Made by a program: the position numbers and the translations under genes. Shown one piece after another: positions 54,487 through 63,459 of a stretch of 64,000 nucleotides of DNA (position 1 is the stretch's first letter; each line of letters opens with the position of its first letter). The stretch is from Paraburkholderia sp. HP33-1. GTDB taxonomy: Bacteria; Pseudomonadota; Gammaproteobacteria; Burkholderiales; Burkholderiaceae. The stretch spans positions 2,356,001-2,420,000 of the forward strand of contig NZ_JAJEJR010000002.1 of NCBI RefSeq assembly GCF_021390595.1. Reading direction: 5' to 3'. The notes beneath the pieces were generated by a model, which made no database searches, had not been told where the DNA came from, and saw nothing but the letters and a program-made list of their open reading frames with translations.

Positions 54487-54996
54487 TGCTTACCCCGGAT
54501 TATATTGGACTAATGTTGAAGCAAGTAAATCGAAAGCATGGAGCCGCGAACGCCTGTGCCGCCGGACGTAATGCCCGCCAGCAGTAGAAAAACCTTCCTG
54601 AACGTTTCCCGCCTCGGAAGAAACCGGAAAATTCTGCTCGCCGAGGTTAAATCGCCAACGGTTCGAAAAGAATACTTCTGTCGGACTTCGCGTTCCGTTA
54701 GCTGCCGCACCGACTTCGCTCGATACCCCAAAGGGTAAAGATAATTCGCCGTCTGCGCGCAAAGAATAATCGGTTTGCGGCGACTCAGCGTTGTAAAAAT
54801 GCCGCTTGCTGGCTTACTTAACTCACTCCGGATGCTAACCGCTTATCGGACGCATATTACGCGCATAGATTTATGACAGCCATGTGCTAATTGAGCGGAT
54901 GGGAAATTGGCCGGAACTGGCGCAAAGAAAATCAAACGCCGCCGACGGATCGGTCAGCCGCGCGCGCCGGCATTGCACCGGCGCGGCATGAGGTGC
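54487..54996. other. AT-richer gene-free region
   Basis: About 500 bases of lower GC. Short frames on both strands (for example 54490-54762 minus and 54538-54738 plus) lack ribosome binding sites. Nothing else was recognised. Confidence 0.35.
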
Positions 54997-55263
54997 TTAC
55001 TTCGCGGGCGCGCGGCAGGCGTAGAGCAGGCTCAACGTGCCACCCTGGCTCGACTGGCGCACGACGTCGAACGCGCCGTTGCAACTCGCGGCCGCCTGCT
55101 GCGAGCACAAGTCGGAACCCACCGGACATTGCACGAGCGTGGTCGCGCGGCCGTCCGACAGGAACAACGGCGCGCTGCTGCCGCAACCGCCGAGCGCAAC
55201 GATCGCGCCGACGGCCAGCATGAGGCTCGAACGGCGCGCGAAGAAGGAAAGGCTGCGTTTCAT
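54997..55263 (-). CDS. Small lipoprotein, unknown function
   Basis: An 88-residue protein with a lipobox ALGGC (acylated Cys27) after a basic N-terminus, MKRSLSFFARRSSLM. The mature part of about 60 residues contains four more cysteines in CPVGSDLC, ASCNGAF and LYACRAP, which could form two disulfides. No family was recognised. A GTG five codons upstream is an alternative start. Confidence 0.75.
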   Translation of the reverse strand: MKRSLSFFARRSSLMLAVGAIVALGGCGSSAPLFLSDGRATTLVQCPVGSDLCSQQAAASCNGAFDVVRQSSQGGTLSLLYACRAPAK

Positions 55264-55562
55264 GGAGACCCCGGTCACGTCTTGTTTTTCGATCCTGCGA
55301 TTGTGCCACGCGGCCCTCGTGCTGCGTCAGTTGGCGCGGCACGGCCCGACGGGTGCGACGCAAGGCGCTTGCGGTATTTTTCGTGATCGCGGTGCACTAC
55401 GCGACCGGGTTGGTAAGAACATCGAACCGGCAAACTGTACTTTGATCTGATAGATCCGCATTAGTCCCACCTCGACAGCCGGCCTCGGAAGCACGAGGAT
55501 GGAGTCGTCAGCGCCCAACTGTTGCAAGGGCAGGCTGACCCGAGTAACAACGGCGTTTAGCG
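55264..55562 (+). other. Intergenic region before an orphan terminator
   Basis: No supported ORF. Because the terminator at 55563-55590 stands on the plus strand with no plus-strand gene before it, part of this stretch, perhaps from about 55440, may be transcribed as a non-coding RNA. A paired element GGGCAGGCTGACCCGAG is visible at 55528-55544. Confidence 0.35.
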
Positions 55563-55590
55563 GCCCGTCCCTATCCGGACGGGCTATTTT
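55563..55590 (+). terminator. Orphan Rho-independent terminator (candidate small-RNA end)
   Basis: GCCCGTCC at 55563-55570 pairs with GGACGGGC at 55577-55584, followed by TATTTTTT. The nearest upstream plus-strand protein gene is more than 7 kb away. Confidence 0.7.
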
Positions 55591-55948
55591 TTGGCACGCT
55601 CGAATCGGGTGCGAATGGTGAGGGAATCCGGGAACGGAGCGGCGATGCATGGAGCCGCCCGGCGCACGGGCCTCGCTCACCGCTCCCTAGCCCGCCCCAG
55701 CGTCACCGGCATGACAAAAACCGAACCCGCCCCGCCCCGCCGCGGGGCATGAAAAATGCGGCCGTCGCGACGAGGAGTCGCGTTAAACTGATTGCACGCT
55801 GCGCAAGCGCAAATGCGTTAGCGGCTGCATACTCGACTAAAACCCGGGCGAGACGGAGGCAGACGCAACACAGCCCGACGGCGCGGCAGACGGCACGCCG
55901 TCCGCCCCGTACAATGGTTCCATCACCAACGCGACAAGGACAACTTCG

Positions 55949-56200
55949 ATGCGCATCACCGGGTCCTCCGGGTCAATGGCCCTGCTCACCGAATACGACG
56001 ACGCAACGGCGCGCGAACTTCGCTCGCTGCGCCTCGAATCGACCGAAGACGGCAAAGGCATCCTGCTGATCGAGGTCGATGAGCGCAAGCCGGGCATACA
56101 TCGCGAAGTGCGCTACGAAATCACGCCCGCGGAGCTGATTGCCGCGATCCGCGCGCATGGCGCCGAGTTGCCGGGCGAGCAGCACAATCATCGTCAGTGA
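55949..56200 (+). CDS. Conserved-looking hypothetical protein, 83 residues
   Basis: A short acidic protein, MRITGSSGSMALLTEYDDATARELRSLRLE, followed by DGKGILLIEVDERKPGIHREVRYEITPAELIAAIRAHGAEL. AAGGA lies about 8 bases before ATG, and TACAAT at 55910-55915 could be its -10. No motif recognised. The pattern of beta strand then amphipathic helix suggests a small folded domain. Confidence 0.65.
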   Translation: MRITGSSGSMALLTEYDDATARELRSLRLESTEDGKGILLIEVDERKPGIHREVRYEITPAELIAAIRAHGAELPGEQHNHRQ

Positions 56201-56516
56201 AGCAGGCGCGCGGCGGGTATGAGCGTCGCGTGACTCGTCAGCCTCTCCCGCTTGTCGCGTCGCACTTCGACGCGTGCGCGCGGGATTATTCGCATTGGAC
56301 CCGCCTGCGCGCGTCGGCATGCTTCCGTTTGTTCCGCTCGGCCCGCCAATCCACGGTTTCCTACGGGTTTTAGCAAGCGCTTTCGCGCCATTCGCCCGGC
56401 GCGCTTACGCGGCCTTCAGCACGTTGTCACAAGCGTTTGTCACGCTTGCGTCCCGGGGCACGCCGCACACGTGCCGGCCCGATCGCAGCGAGATAACGAG
56501 CCGATTTCCGGGCCGT
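56201..56516. other. Spacer, no gene supported
   Basis: About 300 bases lying before the DedA-rhodanese promoter at 56517. Nothing specific was recognised. Confidence 0.35.
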
Positions 56517-56544
56517 TTGCACGTCTGAAAAATACGTCCATAAT
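56517..56544 (+). promoter_or_regulatory. Candidate promoter of DedA-rhodanese gene
   Basis: TTGCAC at 56517-56522 and CATAAT at 56539-56544, separated by 16 bp; the leader would be about 56 nt. Confidence 0.55.
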
Positions 56545-56606
56545 CTTTGCATTACTCTTCGCATTCCTTAGCGCGCTGCGCCCGCAAGGGCCGCGGATGT
56601 AAACCG

Positions 56607-57599
56607 ATGCTACATGACCTAGTCGCGCAATATGGACCGGCGCTCGTCTTCCTCAACGTACTTGCCGCCGCGCTCGGGCTGCCGGTGCCGGCGATGCCGT
56701 CGCTCGTGCTGTTCGGCGCGATGGCCGCGATGCACCCCGGCTCGGTCGGCACACAACTGCTGCCGGTTCTGGTGCTTTCGATCTTCGCGACGCTGATCGG
56801 CGACAGCGCGTGGTATCTCGCCGGCCGCATCTATGGCGGCAATACGCTGAAGACGATCTGCCGGCTGTCGCTGTCGCGCGACACCTGCGTGAAAAAGACC
56901 GAGCGCTTCTTCGGCCGCTGGGGCGTACGTGTGCTCGCGGTCGCGAAGTTCGTGCCGGGGCTGTCGATCGTGTCGATCCCGATGGCGGGCGCGATGCACA
57001 CACGCTACCGGACCTTTCTCACCTACGACGGCGTCGGCGCCGCGCTGTGGTCCGGCACCGGGCTCATCATCGGCGCACTGTTCGCGCGGCAGATCGACAT
57101 GCTGTTCGCAATGGCCGGGCGGCTGGGGCGCACGGCGGCACTCGTCGTCGTCGCATTGCTGGCGCTGTACGCGGCGTACCGGTGGATCCGGCGCCGTCAG
57201 TTGATCGCGAAGCTCGCGACCGCGCGCATGGAGGTCGACGAACTCGAGAAGCTGTTCGCGGCCGGCCGGGCGCCGGTCGTGTTCGACATCCGCTCGCAGG
57301 AGAAACGCAAGCTCGATCCGTTCGTGATCCCAGGCGCCCAATTCGCCGACGAACGGCAACTCGAGGGCATCGTCGCCACCTATCCGCACGATCAGAAGCT
57401 GGTGATCTACTGCTCCTGCCCGAACGAAATTTCCGCGGCATGGATGGCCAAGCAACTCAGCGAAGCCGGTTTCTCCGACGTGCTGCCGCTGCGCGGCGGC
57501 ATGGAGGCCTGGCGCGACTCGGGCAAGCCCGTCGACTCGCTGCCCGAGATGCCGTCGCCGGAAGTCGCGGTCGACGACGTCGCGCCCAAAGCCGTCTAG
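56607..57599 (+). CDS. DedA-family membrane protein fused to a rhodanese domain
   Basis: A 330-residue protein. Residues 1-195 form a DedA/SNARE-associated membrane domain (LPVPAMPSLVLFGAMAA, RFFGRWGVRVLAVAKFVPGLSIVSIPMAGAM). These proteins flip or transport undecaprenyl phosphate or phospholipids. Residues about 215-315 form a rhodanese domain with APVVFDIRSQEKRKLDPFVIPGAQF and the active-site loop VIYCSCPNEISA. The Cys in that loop would carry persulfide sulfur. ATG at 56607 was chosen over an upstream methionine. The gene is followed 95 bp later by the cyclic-nucleotide/thioredoxin-reductase-like gene, which may belong to the same redox unit. Confidence 0.9.
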   Translation: MLHDLVAQYGPALVFLNVLAAALGLPVPAMPSLVLFGAMAAMHPGSVGTQLLPVLVLSIFATLIGDSAWYLAGRIYGGNTLKTICRLSLSRDTCVKKTERFFGRWGVRVLAVAKFVPGLSIVSIPMAGAMHTRYRTFLTYDGVGAALWSGTGLIIGALFARQIDMLFAMAGRLGRTAALVVVALLALYAAYRWIRRRQLIAKLATARMEVDELEKLFAAGRAPVVFDIRSQEKRKLDPFVIPGAQFADERQLEGIVATYPHDQKLVIYCSCPNEISAAWMAKQLSEAGFSDVLPLRGGMEAWRDSGKPVDSLPEMPSPEVAVDDVAPKAV

Positions 57600-57694
57600 C
57601 TGGAATAAGCGGCGGCATGGCTCGCCCCAGCGTGCGAGCACGCGCCGTCTTACCTCCCGTTCAATCGTGCAATGAACATCGAAGGAGCGGTTCA

Positions 57695-59425
57695 ATGCTT
57701 TCGACTCAGGACGTTTCGACTCAAGAGGTGGAAGGACAGCAGGGAGTCGTCGCCGATGCGCCGTATTCGTCGCTGTCGACGCGCATGCACCAGATGTTTC
57801 CCGTGCTCAGCAGCGCGGAGATCGACCGGTTGCGCCGCTTCGGCGAGATCGGTCACTGGAAGTCCGGCGAGCTGCTGTTCGAAACCGGGCACACCGGCCC
57901 CGGCATGTTCGTGCTGCTCGAAGGACGCGTGAAGGTCTATCAGCGTGACGGCATCGGCCGCGAGGTCGTGATCAGCGAGCGCGGCGCCGGGCATTTCCTG
58001 GCCGAGGTCGGGCAGCTGTCGGGCAGGCCCGCGCTCGTCAACGGCCGCGCGCTCGACGCCGTCGAAGCGCTGCTGATTCCGCCCGACCGCCTGCGCGCGC
58101 TGATCGTCGCCGAAGCGGAACTCGGCGAGCGCATCATGCGCGCGCTGATTCTGCGGCGCGTGTCGTTGATCGAAAAGGGCGCGGGCGGGCCAATCCTGAT
58201 CGGCAATAGCAGCGACGCCCGGCTCGTGACGCTGCAAGGCTTCCTGTCGCGCAACGGCCATCCGCATTCGGTGCTCGACGAACGCGACGAAGACGCGCTG
58301 CGTCTGATCGAGCAATTCGCCGCGCAGCGCGAGGACCTGCCGCTCGTGATTTGCCCGGACGGCTCGGTGCTGCGTCATCCGAGCATGCCGGAACTTGCCA
58401 CTCGCCTGGGTCTGCTGCCCGATCTCGACGACTCGCATGTGTACGACGTCGCGATCGTCGGCGCGGGGCCGGCGGGACTGGCCGCCGCGGTGTACGCGGC
58501 TTCCGAAGGACTTTCCGTGATCGTGCTCGATAGCCGCGCGCCAGGCGGCCAGGCGGGCGCAAGCTCGCGGATCGAAAACTACCTTGGCTTTCCGACCGGC
58601 ATCTCGGGCCAGGCGCTCGCCGGCCGCGCATTCGTGCAGGCGCAGAAGTTCGGCGCGCACGTCGCGATTCCGGTCAACGTGCAGGCGCTGCAATGCGGGC
58701 AGTCGCCGTATCGGCTCGAACTGAAATGCGGCGGTCACATCAGCGCGCAGGCGATCGTGATAGCGAGCGGCGCGGTGTACCGGCGACCCGCGCTCGATGG
58801 GCTCGATCGCTTCGACGGACGCGGCGTCTATTACTGGGCGTCGCCGGTCGAGGCGAAGCTGTGCAAGCGCCGGGAGGTCGTGCTGGTGGGTGGCGGCAAT
58901 TCGGCCGGCCAGGCGATCGTCTATCTGGCGACGCACGCGGCCAAGGTTCACGTGCTGATCCGCCGCAGCGGTTTCGAGGCGACGATGTCACGCTATCTGA
59001 TCGACCGCATCCACTCGCTGCCGAACGTGATCGTGCATCCGAATTCGGAAGTCGGCCGGCTCGATGGCGATGAGGACGGGCTCGTGTCGGTCGCGTTGAA
59101 GAGGCCGCTGCCCAATGGCGTCGATCACTTCGACACGCGGCATCTGTTTCTCTTCACCGGCGCGGACCCGAACACCGAATGGTTGCACACCTGCGGCGTG
59201 AAGCTCGACGCGAAAGGCTTCGTGCTGACCGGCATTGCCGCGGACGGCTCAGCCACGGCGTGCGATCTTGGCACCACCGTCGAGGGCGTCTATGCGATCG
59301 GCGATGCGCGCGCCGGGTCGACGAAGCGCGTGGCCGCGGCGGTCGGCGAAGGCGCGGCCGTCGTCGCGCAGATCCACCAGTTGCTGGCGCAGACGAGCGG
59401 GGAAGCGGTGGCGTTGGGCGCGTGA
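57695..59425 (+). CDS. Cyclic-nucleotide-binding thioredoxin-reductase-like protein lacking CxxC
   Basis: A 576-residue fusion. Residues 30-160 form a cNMP-binding domain (GELLFETGHTGPGMFVLLEGRVKVY, AGHFLAEVGQLSGRPALV). A linker with FLSRNGHPHSVLDERDEDAL resembles a glutaredoxin-like segment. From about 245 to 570 is a thioredoxin reductase fold with FAD motif VGAGPAGLAA (255-264) and NADPH motif LVGGGNSAGQA. The usual CATC is absent: YYWASPVEAKLC occupies that place with only one cysteine. GAAGGAG lies 5-11 bases before ATG. Inference: a cAMP- or similar-responsive oxidoreductase that does not use a dithiol. Confidence 0.9.
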   Translation: MLSTQDVSTQEVEGQQGVVADAPYSSLSTRMHQMFPVLSSAEIDRLRRFGEIGHWKSGELLFETGHTGPGMFVLLEGRVKVYQRDGIGREVVISERGAGHFLAEVGQLSGRPALVNGRALDAVEALLIPPDRLRALIVAEAELGERIMRALILRRVSLIEKGAGGPILIGNSSDARLVTLQGFLSRNGHPHSVLDERDEDALRLIEQFAAQREDLPLVICPDGSVLRHPSMPELATRLGLLPDLDDSHVYDVAIVGAGPAGLAAAVYAASEGLSVIVLDSRAPGGQAGASSRIENYLGFPTGISGQALAGRAFVQAQKFGAHVAIPVNVQALQCGQSPYRLELKCGGHISAQAIVIASGAVYRRPALDGLDRFDGRGVYYWASPVEAKLCKRREVVLVGGGNSAGQAIVYLATHAAKVHVLIRRSGFEATMSRYLIDRIHSLPNVIVHPNSEVGRLDGDEDGLVSVALKRPLPNGVDHFDTRHLFLFTGADPNTEWLHTCGVKLDAKGFVLTGIAADGSATACDLGTTVEGVYAIGDARAGSTKRVAAAVGEGAAVVAQIHQLLAQTSGEAVALGA

Positions 59426-59464
59426 CATTCAACGCGACTCATGCGACGCAACGCCGGGCGCATG

Positions 59465-59502
59465 AAAAAAAGCGCACTGTGCGTCACACGGTGCGCTTTT
59501 TT
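59465..59502. terminator. Bidirectional terminator
   Basis: AAAAAAGCGCAC pairs with GTGCGCTTTTTT over a 13-base loop between convergent genes. Confidence 0.85.
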
Positions 59503-59542
59503 CAAAGGCGACGCGATGGCCGCGCCGCTGCGGGTCCGCTTG

Positions 59543-59800
59543 TCAGCGGTCCAACTTCGCGCGCAGCTCGCGCGCGGCCTCCAGCAGTCCTTCGTAACCC
59601 GAACGCGCGTGTGCCGGCAGATCGGGATCGCCGACCAGCGCGCCGAGCGTTTCGATCAGACTGTACACAATGCCTTTCGCCGCGCCCGATGCAATCCCGC
59701 CCGACGACACCTGCTGATCGACGTGACTGAGCGCCGCGTCGAGCTGCTCGATCTGGGGACGATCGTCAGAGGGCGGCTTGGGAGAAACGTCTTGCGTCAT
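59543..59800 (-). CDS. Conserved-looking hypothetical protein, 85 residues
   Basis: The chain MTQDVSPKPPSDDRPQIEQLD continues AALSHVDQQVSSGGIASGAA and a helix IVYSLIETLGALVGDPDLPA, ending ARELRAKLDR. It is helical, slightly acidic and without a signal peptide. A longer start at 59827 (MHSKERCSIM) is possible. The function is unknown. Confidence 0.65.
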   Translation of the reverse strand: MTQDVSPKPPSDDRPQIEQLDAALSHVDQQVSSGGIASGAAKGIVYSLIETLGALVGDPDLPAHARSGYEGLLEAARELRAKLDR

Positions 59801-59894
59801 GATCGAACATCGCTCCTTTGAGTGCATCGGTAGAGTTGTTATATACCGATCGTGCGCCGCCGTCTATTCGTGATCGGCGCGAGGGCGATCTGCA

Positions 59895-62087
59895 TCAAGG
59901 CGTCCAGCGATACATCAGGATCTTTGCGCGCGCGTCGTCTTCGACCAGCACTACGTACTCGCCGTTATCGCGCCGCACCGCGCTGATGCCGAGATACACG
60001 TCGACCCAGCCGCTCGTCGCGCCGACGCTCGCGCCCGGCGTCATGTAACCGACCGCCGTGCCGTTACGCGCGTCGTAGACGTCGACCCGATCGGTGTACA
60101 GCTCGGCGACGAAGATATAGTTGCCCGCCACCGCGACGCCGACCGTGGTGGTCTGCGGATCGCTATACGTGTTCCATGGCAGCGAGATCGTGTAGACCTG
60201 GGTCGGCGTGCCGGTGCTCCAGTTGTCGTAGCGGGCAAGGACCGGACCCGCTTCCTTCCAGTGCGTCGCGTCCCACGGAATCGCGCTGGTGAAACCGGAC
60301 AGATACATCGTGTCGGTCGATGCAATGTAGACGAGCCGCGCGAGCCGCGTGAATGGCGCGGGCATCGCGAACATCTTCGAACTCGCGTACGTGTAGATCG
60401 GATTGCCGGCGGAGTCGAGACCTTGCAGCGGCATCTCGCGCACGCCGCTTAGTGGCGTGGCGAGCCACACGTTGCCGGGTTCGTCGACCCACCAGAAGCC
60501 GTCGCCCACCGTGCTGCCGGTCGACGGATTGCTGCTGATCTCGCTCGCGTCGACGGTGCCATCGCCATTCACGTCGCGCCACAGCCATTCGCCGTAGGTC
60601 GGCTGCCCGGCTGGCCATGTGCCCGGCAGGGGATTCTGCGCGAGCAGGCCCGACGGAATCGCGATCTCGCCATGCGCGGCATCGAAGCGATAGACGTTCA
60701 GATAGTGCGCGCCTGAATCGAGCGTATAGAGAAAACGCTTGCCGTCGAATCTGCGAACCATCGGTTCGCCGCGCACGCCGCGCGGCTCGTGAAACGCGGG
60801 GTCGTCGGGATAATCGAAGCGGTCGAGCGTGAACGCCGCATACGACCATTCGTGGCCGACAGGCTGGCTGTAGTTCAGCGTGAAGCGCTTCGAGCCCGTG
60901 TAGACGGAGGCGGACGTGGCCGGATCGAACGCGCCACTATCGACGAAGGTCAGGCCGTACAGCCGCCAGTTGAGCACGCGCGTGCCGTACACGTAGCTCT
61001 CCAGCACCGCGCCTTGCCCGACCGACGCCGAGCCGGGCGCGCGCGGCCCCTCGCCGTTTTGTGCGACGTACAGATTGCCAGCCGGGTCGGCGCCGATGCC
61101 GGTGATGCCGTTGAAGCGCACATCGCCCGGCACGCCGCGCACCGGGTGGAAGATGCCGTTGCGCGTGCCGATCGACGCGCCGGCAACCATCTGCCCATCC
61201 GCACCTTTGTTGAACACGAGAATCTGTTGCGAAACGCCGTTGTCGGCGACCAGCAGTTGGCCTGATGGCGAGACCGTGAGGTCGGTCGGCACGGTGCCGG
61301 CGGGCAGCGACAATGGACCGGCGAGCGCGGTGCCGTCGGCGCGGTAGTGCAGGATGCTCAGATTGCCTGTCCCGAAGCCGCTGATGATCCACAGCGTCGA
61401 GTTGCTGTCGATCGCGATGCGCGCGGGCGACGCGACGCTCCACGAGCGCAGCGGCTGCATGGACTGCGCGTCGTACACGACGATCCGGTTGCCGTAGGTG
61501 TCGGCCACGTAGAGCTCACTGTCGGTCGCGGCGAGGCCGCGAATGCTCGCATCGATGCCGGTCGTCACCGTTTCGACTGCGAGGAAGCTGTTCTTCGTCG
61601 CGTTCGCGCTATTGCCGATGCCGCCGGAAAACGGTGCGCCGGTCGCGAGCTTCGCGAGCGTGCGGCGCGTGATGCCATACCAGGTCTGATTGGCCGGGGG
61701 ATAGTCGGCGCCGACCAGTGCGTTGCTCTGGTTGCCGATCGACATCGCTCCATACAGGTAGGTGTGATTGACCGCGACCGCGTCGCCGCCGGCCGCGCCC
61801 CAGCCGTGCGTCGAACCGGCAACCGCGAGTTTGTCGCCCGCGCGATAGGCGGCGATTTCGCTACCGCTTTCGTCCCACGGCGAATTCGTATAAACGGTGC
61901 CATCGGCGCCGACGCTAATGGCCTGAATGTCCTGCTGCATCCATTTACCGTCGCCAAATCCGAAACTATTACCGATCCATGACGTCGAGTAATTCAATTG
62001 GGATTGCGCTGAGACATTCGGCGAGATCAGGCTATGGATTAACACCACGGCCACGCCAAGGCGGGAGAATAGCTTCACGGCGGTCAT
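59895..62087 (-). CDS. Secreted beta-propeller protein with an EF-hand loop
   Basis: A 730-residue protein with a signal peptide (MTAVKLFSRLGVAVVLIHSL, cleavage near SAQSQ). It holds NHL/SMP-30-type beta strands such as GLAATDSELYVADTYGNRIVVYD, PTDLTVSPSGQLLVADNG and ITGIGADPAGNLYVAQNGEG, fitting an extracellular or periplasmic propeller. DVNGDGTVDASE at about 505-516 is a full EF-hand calcium-loop pattern. The start is uncertain: ATG at 62087 has AAGGA directly against it, and an in-frame TTG lies at 62126. The AT-rich upstream area and no partner genes suggest an acquired or surface-related gene. Function unknown. Confidence 0.8.
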   Translation of the reverse strand: MTAVKLFSRLGVAVVLIHSLISPNVSAQSQLNYSTSWIGNSFGFGDGKWMQQDIQAISVGADGTVYTNSPWDESGSEIAAYRAGDKLAVAGSTHGWGAAGGDAVAVNHTYLYGAMSIGNQSNALVGADYPPANQTWYGITRRTLAKLATGAPFSGGIGNSANATKNSFLAVETVTTGIDASIRGLAATDSELYVADTYGNRIVVYDAQSMQPLRSWSVASPARIAIDSNSTLWIISGFGTGNLSILHYRADGTALAGPLSLPAGTVPTDLTVSPSGQLLVADNGVSQQILVFNKGADGQMVAGASIGTRNGIFHPVRGVPGDVRFNGITGIGADPAGNLYVAQNGEGPRAPGSASVGQGAVLESYVYGTRVLNWRLYGLTFVDSGAFDPATSASVYTGSKRFTLNYSQPVGHEWSYAAFTLDRFDYPDDPAFHEPRGVRGEPMVRRFDGKRFLYTLDSGAHYLNVYRFDAAHGEIAIPSGLLAQNPLPGTWPAGQPTYGEWLWRDVNGDGTVDASEISSNPSTGSTVGDGFWWVDEPGNVWLATPLSGVREMPLQGLDSAGNPIYTYASSKMFAMPAPFTRLARLVYIASTDTMYLSGFTSAIPWDATHWKEAGPVLARYDNWSTGTPTQVYTISLPWNTYSDPQTTTVGVAVAGNYIFVAELYTDRVDVYDARNGTAVGYMTPGASVGATSGWVDVYLGISAVRRDNGEYVVLVEDDARAKILMYRWTP

Positions 62088-62363
62088 TCCTTGCCAGGCG
62101 CTTATTGACGGTTTTGTCGTCGACAATGCGCGTGCATCAAATTTGGTGTTTTATCCTCTCATATAAAAATAGAAAATTAATTGACAAAAAAATCTGCATT
62201 CAATGCAGATCTAAAAGGATAATCCCAATTGCATAGAATTACGTTTCTAACGAAATCTTCCCGTCACGAAGCCGGTCAATACCGGCTCCCGTAAAGACTC
62301 ACCAATTAGAGATTCAGTTGCTTTTTCTGCTCCTGTAAGTCCTCACCTTGAGTGATACGCGCG
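62088..62363. other. AT-rich spacer with two hairpins
   Basis: Clearly AT-rich compared with flanks. It holds the terminator at 62186-62210 and another hairpin, AGCCGGT with ACCGGCT, near 62270-62286. No gene. Confidence 0.45.
62186..62210 (-). terminator. Terminator of the EamA transporter gene
   Basis: On the minus strand ATCTGCAT pairs with ATGCAGAT over a short loop and runs into TTTTTTT. Confidence 0.7.
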
Positions 62364-63266
62364 TCACGTTCGCGCCGCCCGGCGACGCACGAAAATCCGT
62401 TGCGTGAGATCGAACGCCACCAGATTGCCGGCCACGACGAGCAACAGACCGACCACCGCGAGCGCGGACCAGCGATAACCTTCGAACAATGTCGACACCG
62501 CGAGCGCGACGATCGGAAACAGCACCGTGCAATACGCGGCGCGCTCCGGGCCCATGCGGCCGACCAGCATCAGGTAGGCCGTAAAGCCGATCACCGAGCC
62601 GAACACGGCCAGATACGCGAGCGCGCCGAGATAGCGCACCGACGGTTCGAGCGCAAACGAATAGCCGGCGAACAGACTGCCGACCGTCAGAACGGCCGCG
62701 CCGATCAGCATCGCCCAACTGTTGGTTGCAAACGGATGCAGGCCCATCGATTGCATGCGGCTCGACAGCAGGTTGCCGGCCGAGAAGCACAGCGTGCCGA
62801 GAAACGCGACGCCAAGCCCGAGCCACGCGGTGTGATCGCCGAGATGCCCGGCCATCTGCTGCACGAACAGACAGACGATGCCGACGAGCCCGAGCAACGC
62901 GCCCGCAATCGCGCTCGGCTGCAGCGGCCGGCCCATGAACAGCCGCCCGTTGATCGAGTTCAAGAGCGGCGCGGTCGAGAACACCACCGCGACGAGCCCG
63001 CTCGGCACGATCCGTTCGGCGTAGTAGAAGCACAGGAAATTCAGGCAGAACAGCGCGAGACCTTGCGCGGCGAGGTAGCGCCAGGCGTCGCGCGGCGGCC
63101 AGATCGGCCGGCGCATGATGCGCAGCAGCGCGAACAGCAGCAGCGCGGCGATCCAGAAACGCCACGCAATCGATACTGGCGGCGGCACCGCGCCGAGTTG
63201 CCATTTGATCGCCATCCAGGTGGTGCCCCAGATCAGCACGGTGACGGCATAGAGCAGGAGATTCAT
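62364..63266 (-). CDS. EamA/DMT-family inner-membrane transporter
   Basis: A 300-residue protein with ten predicted hydrophobic helices in two EamA halves. Signatures are LIWGTTWMAIKWQLGAVPPPVSIAWRF in the first repeat, and GNLLSSRMQSMGLHPFATNSWAM with VFGSVIGFTAYLMLVGRMGPERAAY in the second. The loss of a conserved long loop is normal for this family. It likely exports small metabolites or drugs; the substrate is unknown. Divergent from the AraC-like gene, which may regulate it. Confidence 0.9.
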   Translation of the reverse strand: MNLLLYAVTVLIWGTTWMAIKWQLGAVPPPVSIAWRFWIAALLLFALLRIMRRPIWPPRDAWRYLAAQGLALFCLNFLCFYYAERIVPSGLVAVVFSTAPLLNSINGRLFMGRPLQPSAIAGALLGLVGIVCLFVQQMAGHLGDHTAWLGLGVAFLGTLCFSAGNLLSSRMQSMGLHPFATNSWAMLIGAAVLTVGSLFAGYSFALEPSVRYLGALAYLAVFGSVIGFTAYLMLVGRMGPERAAYCTVLFPIVALAVSTLFEGYRWSALAVVGLLLVVAGNLVAFDLTQRIFVRRRAART

Positions 63267-63459
63267 GGAAGGGCCTCAGGCTGCAATGACGGGCTGCAAT
63301 AACACGCAGCATTGACGAAAGCCCACTATGAAACCGCGCCGCCGCCCGCAATTGTCCAAACTTGCGCACTTTTTCGCGCGGCTGAGCGGCCAGACGAGGC
63401 GCGCCGTATACTGGCCGCTCAGCCCTGCGCCATCCACCGGAAAACCTCCGCTCGCCGCC

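Noticed and set aside
54490..54762. 90-residue minus frame and 66-residue plus frame in the AT-richer spacer
   Set aside because: They overlap each other and neither has start signals or conserved-looking features.
55264..55600. Search for tRNA, 6S RNA, SRP RNA or a known riboswitch around the orphan terminator
   Set aside because: No cloverleaf or family core motif could be recognised by eye, so only an unnamed small RNA is proposed.
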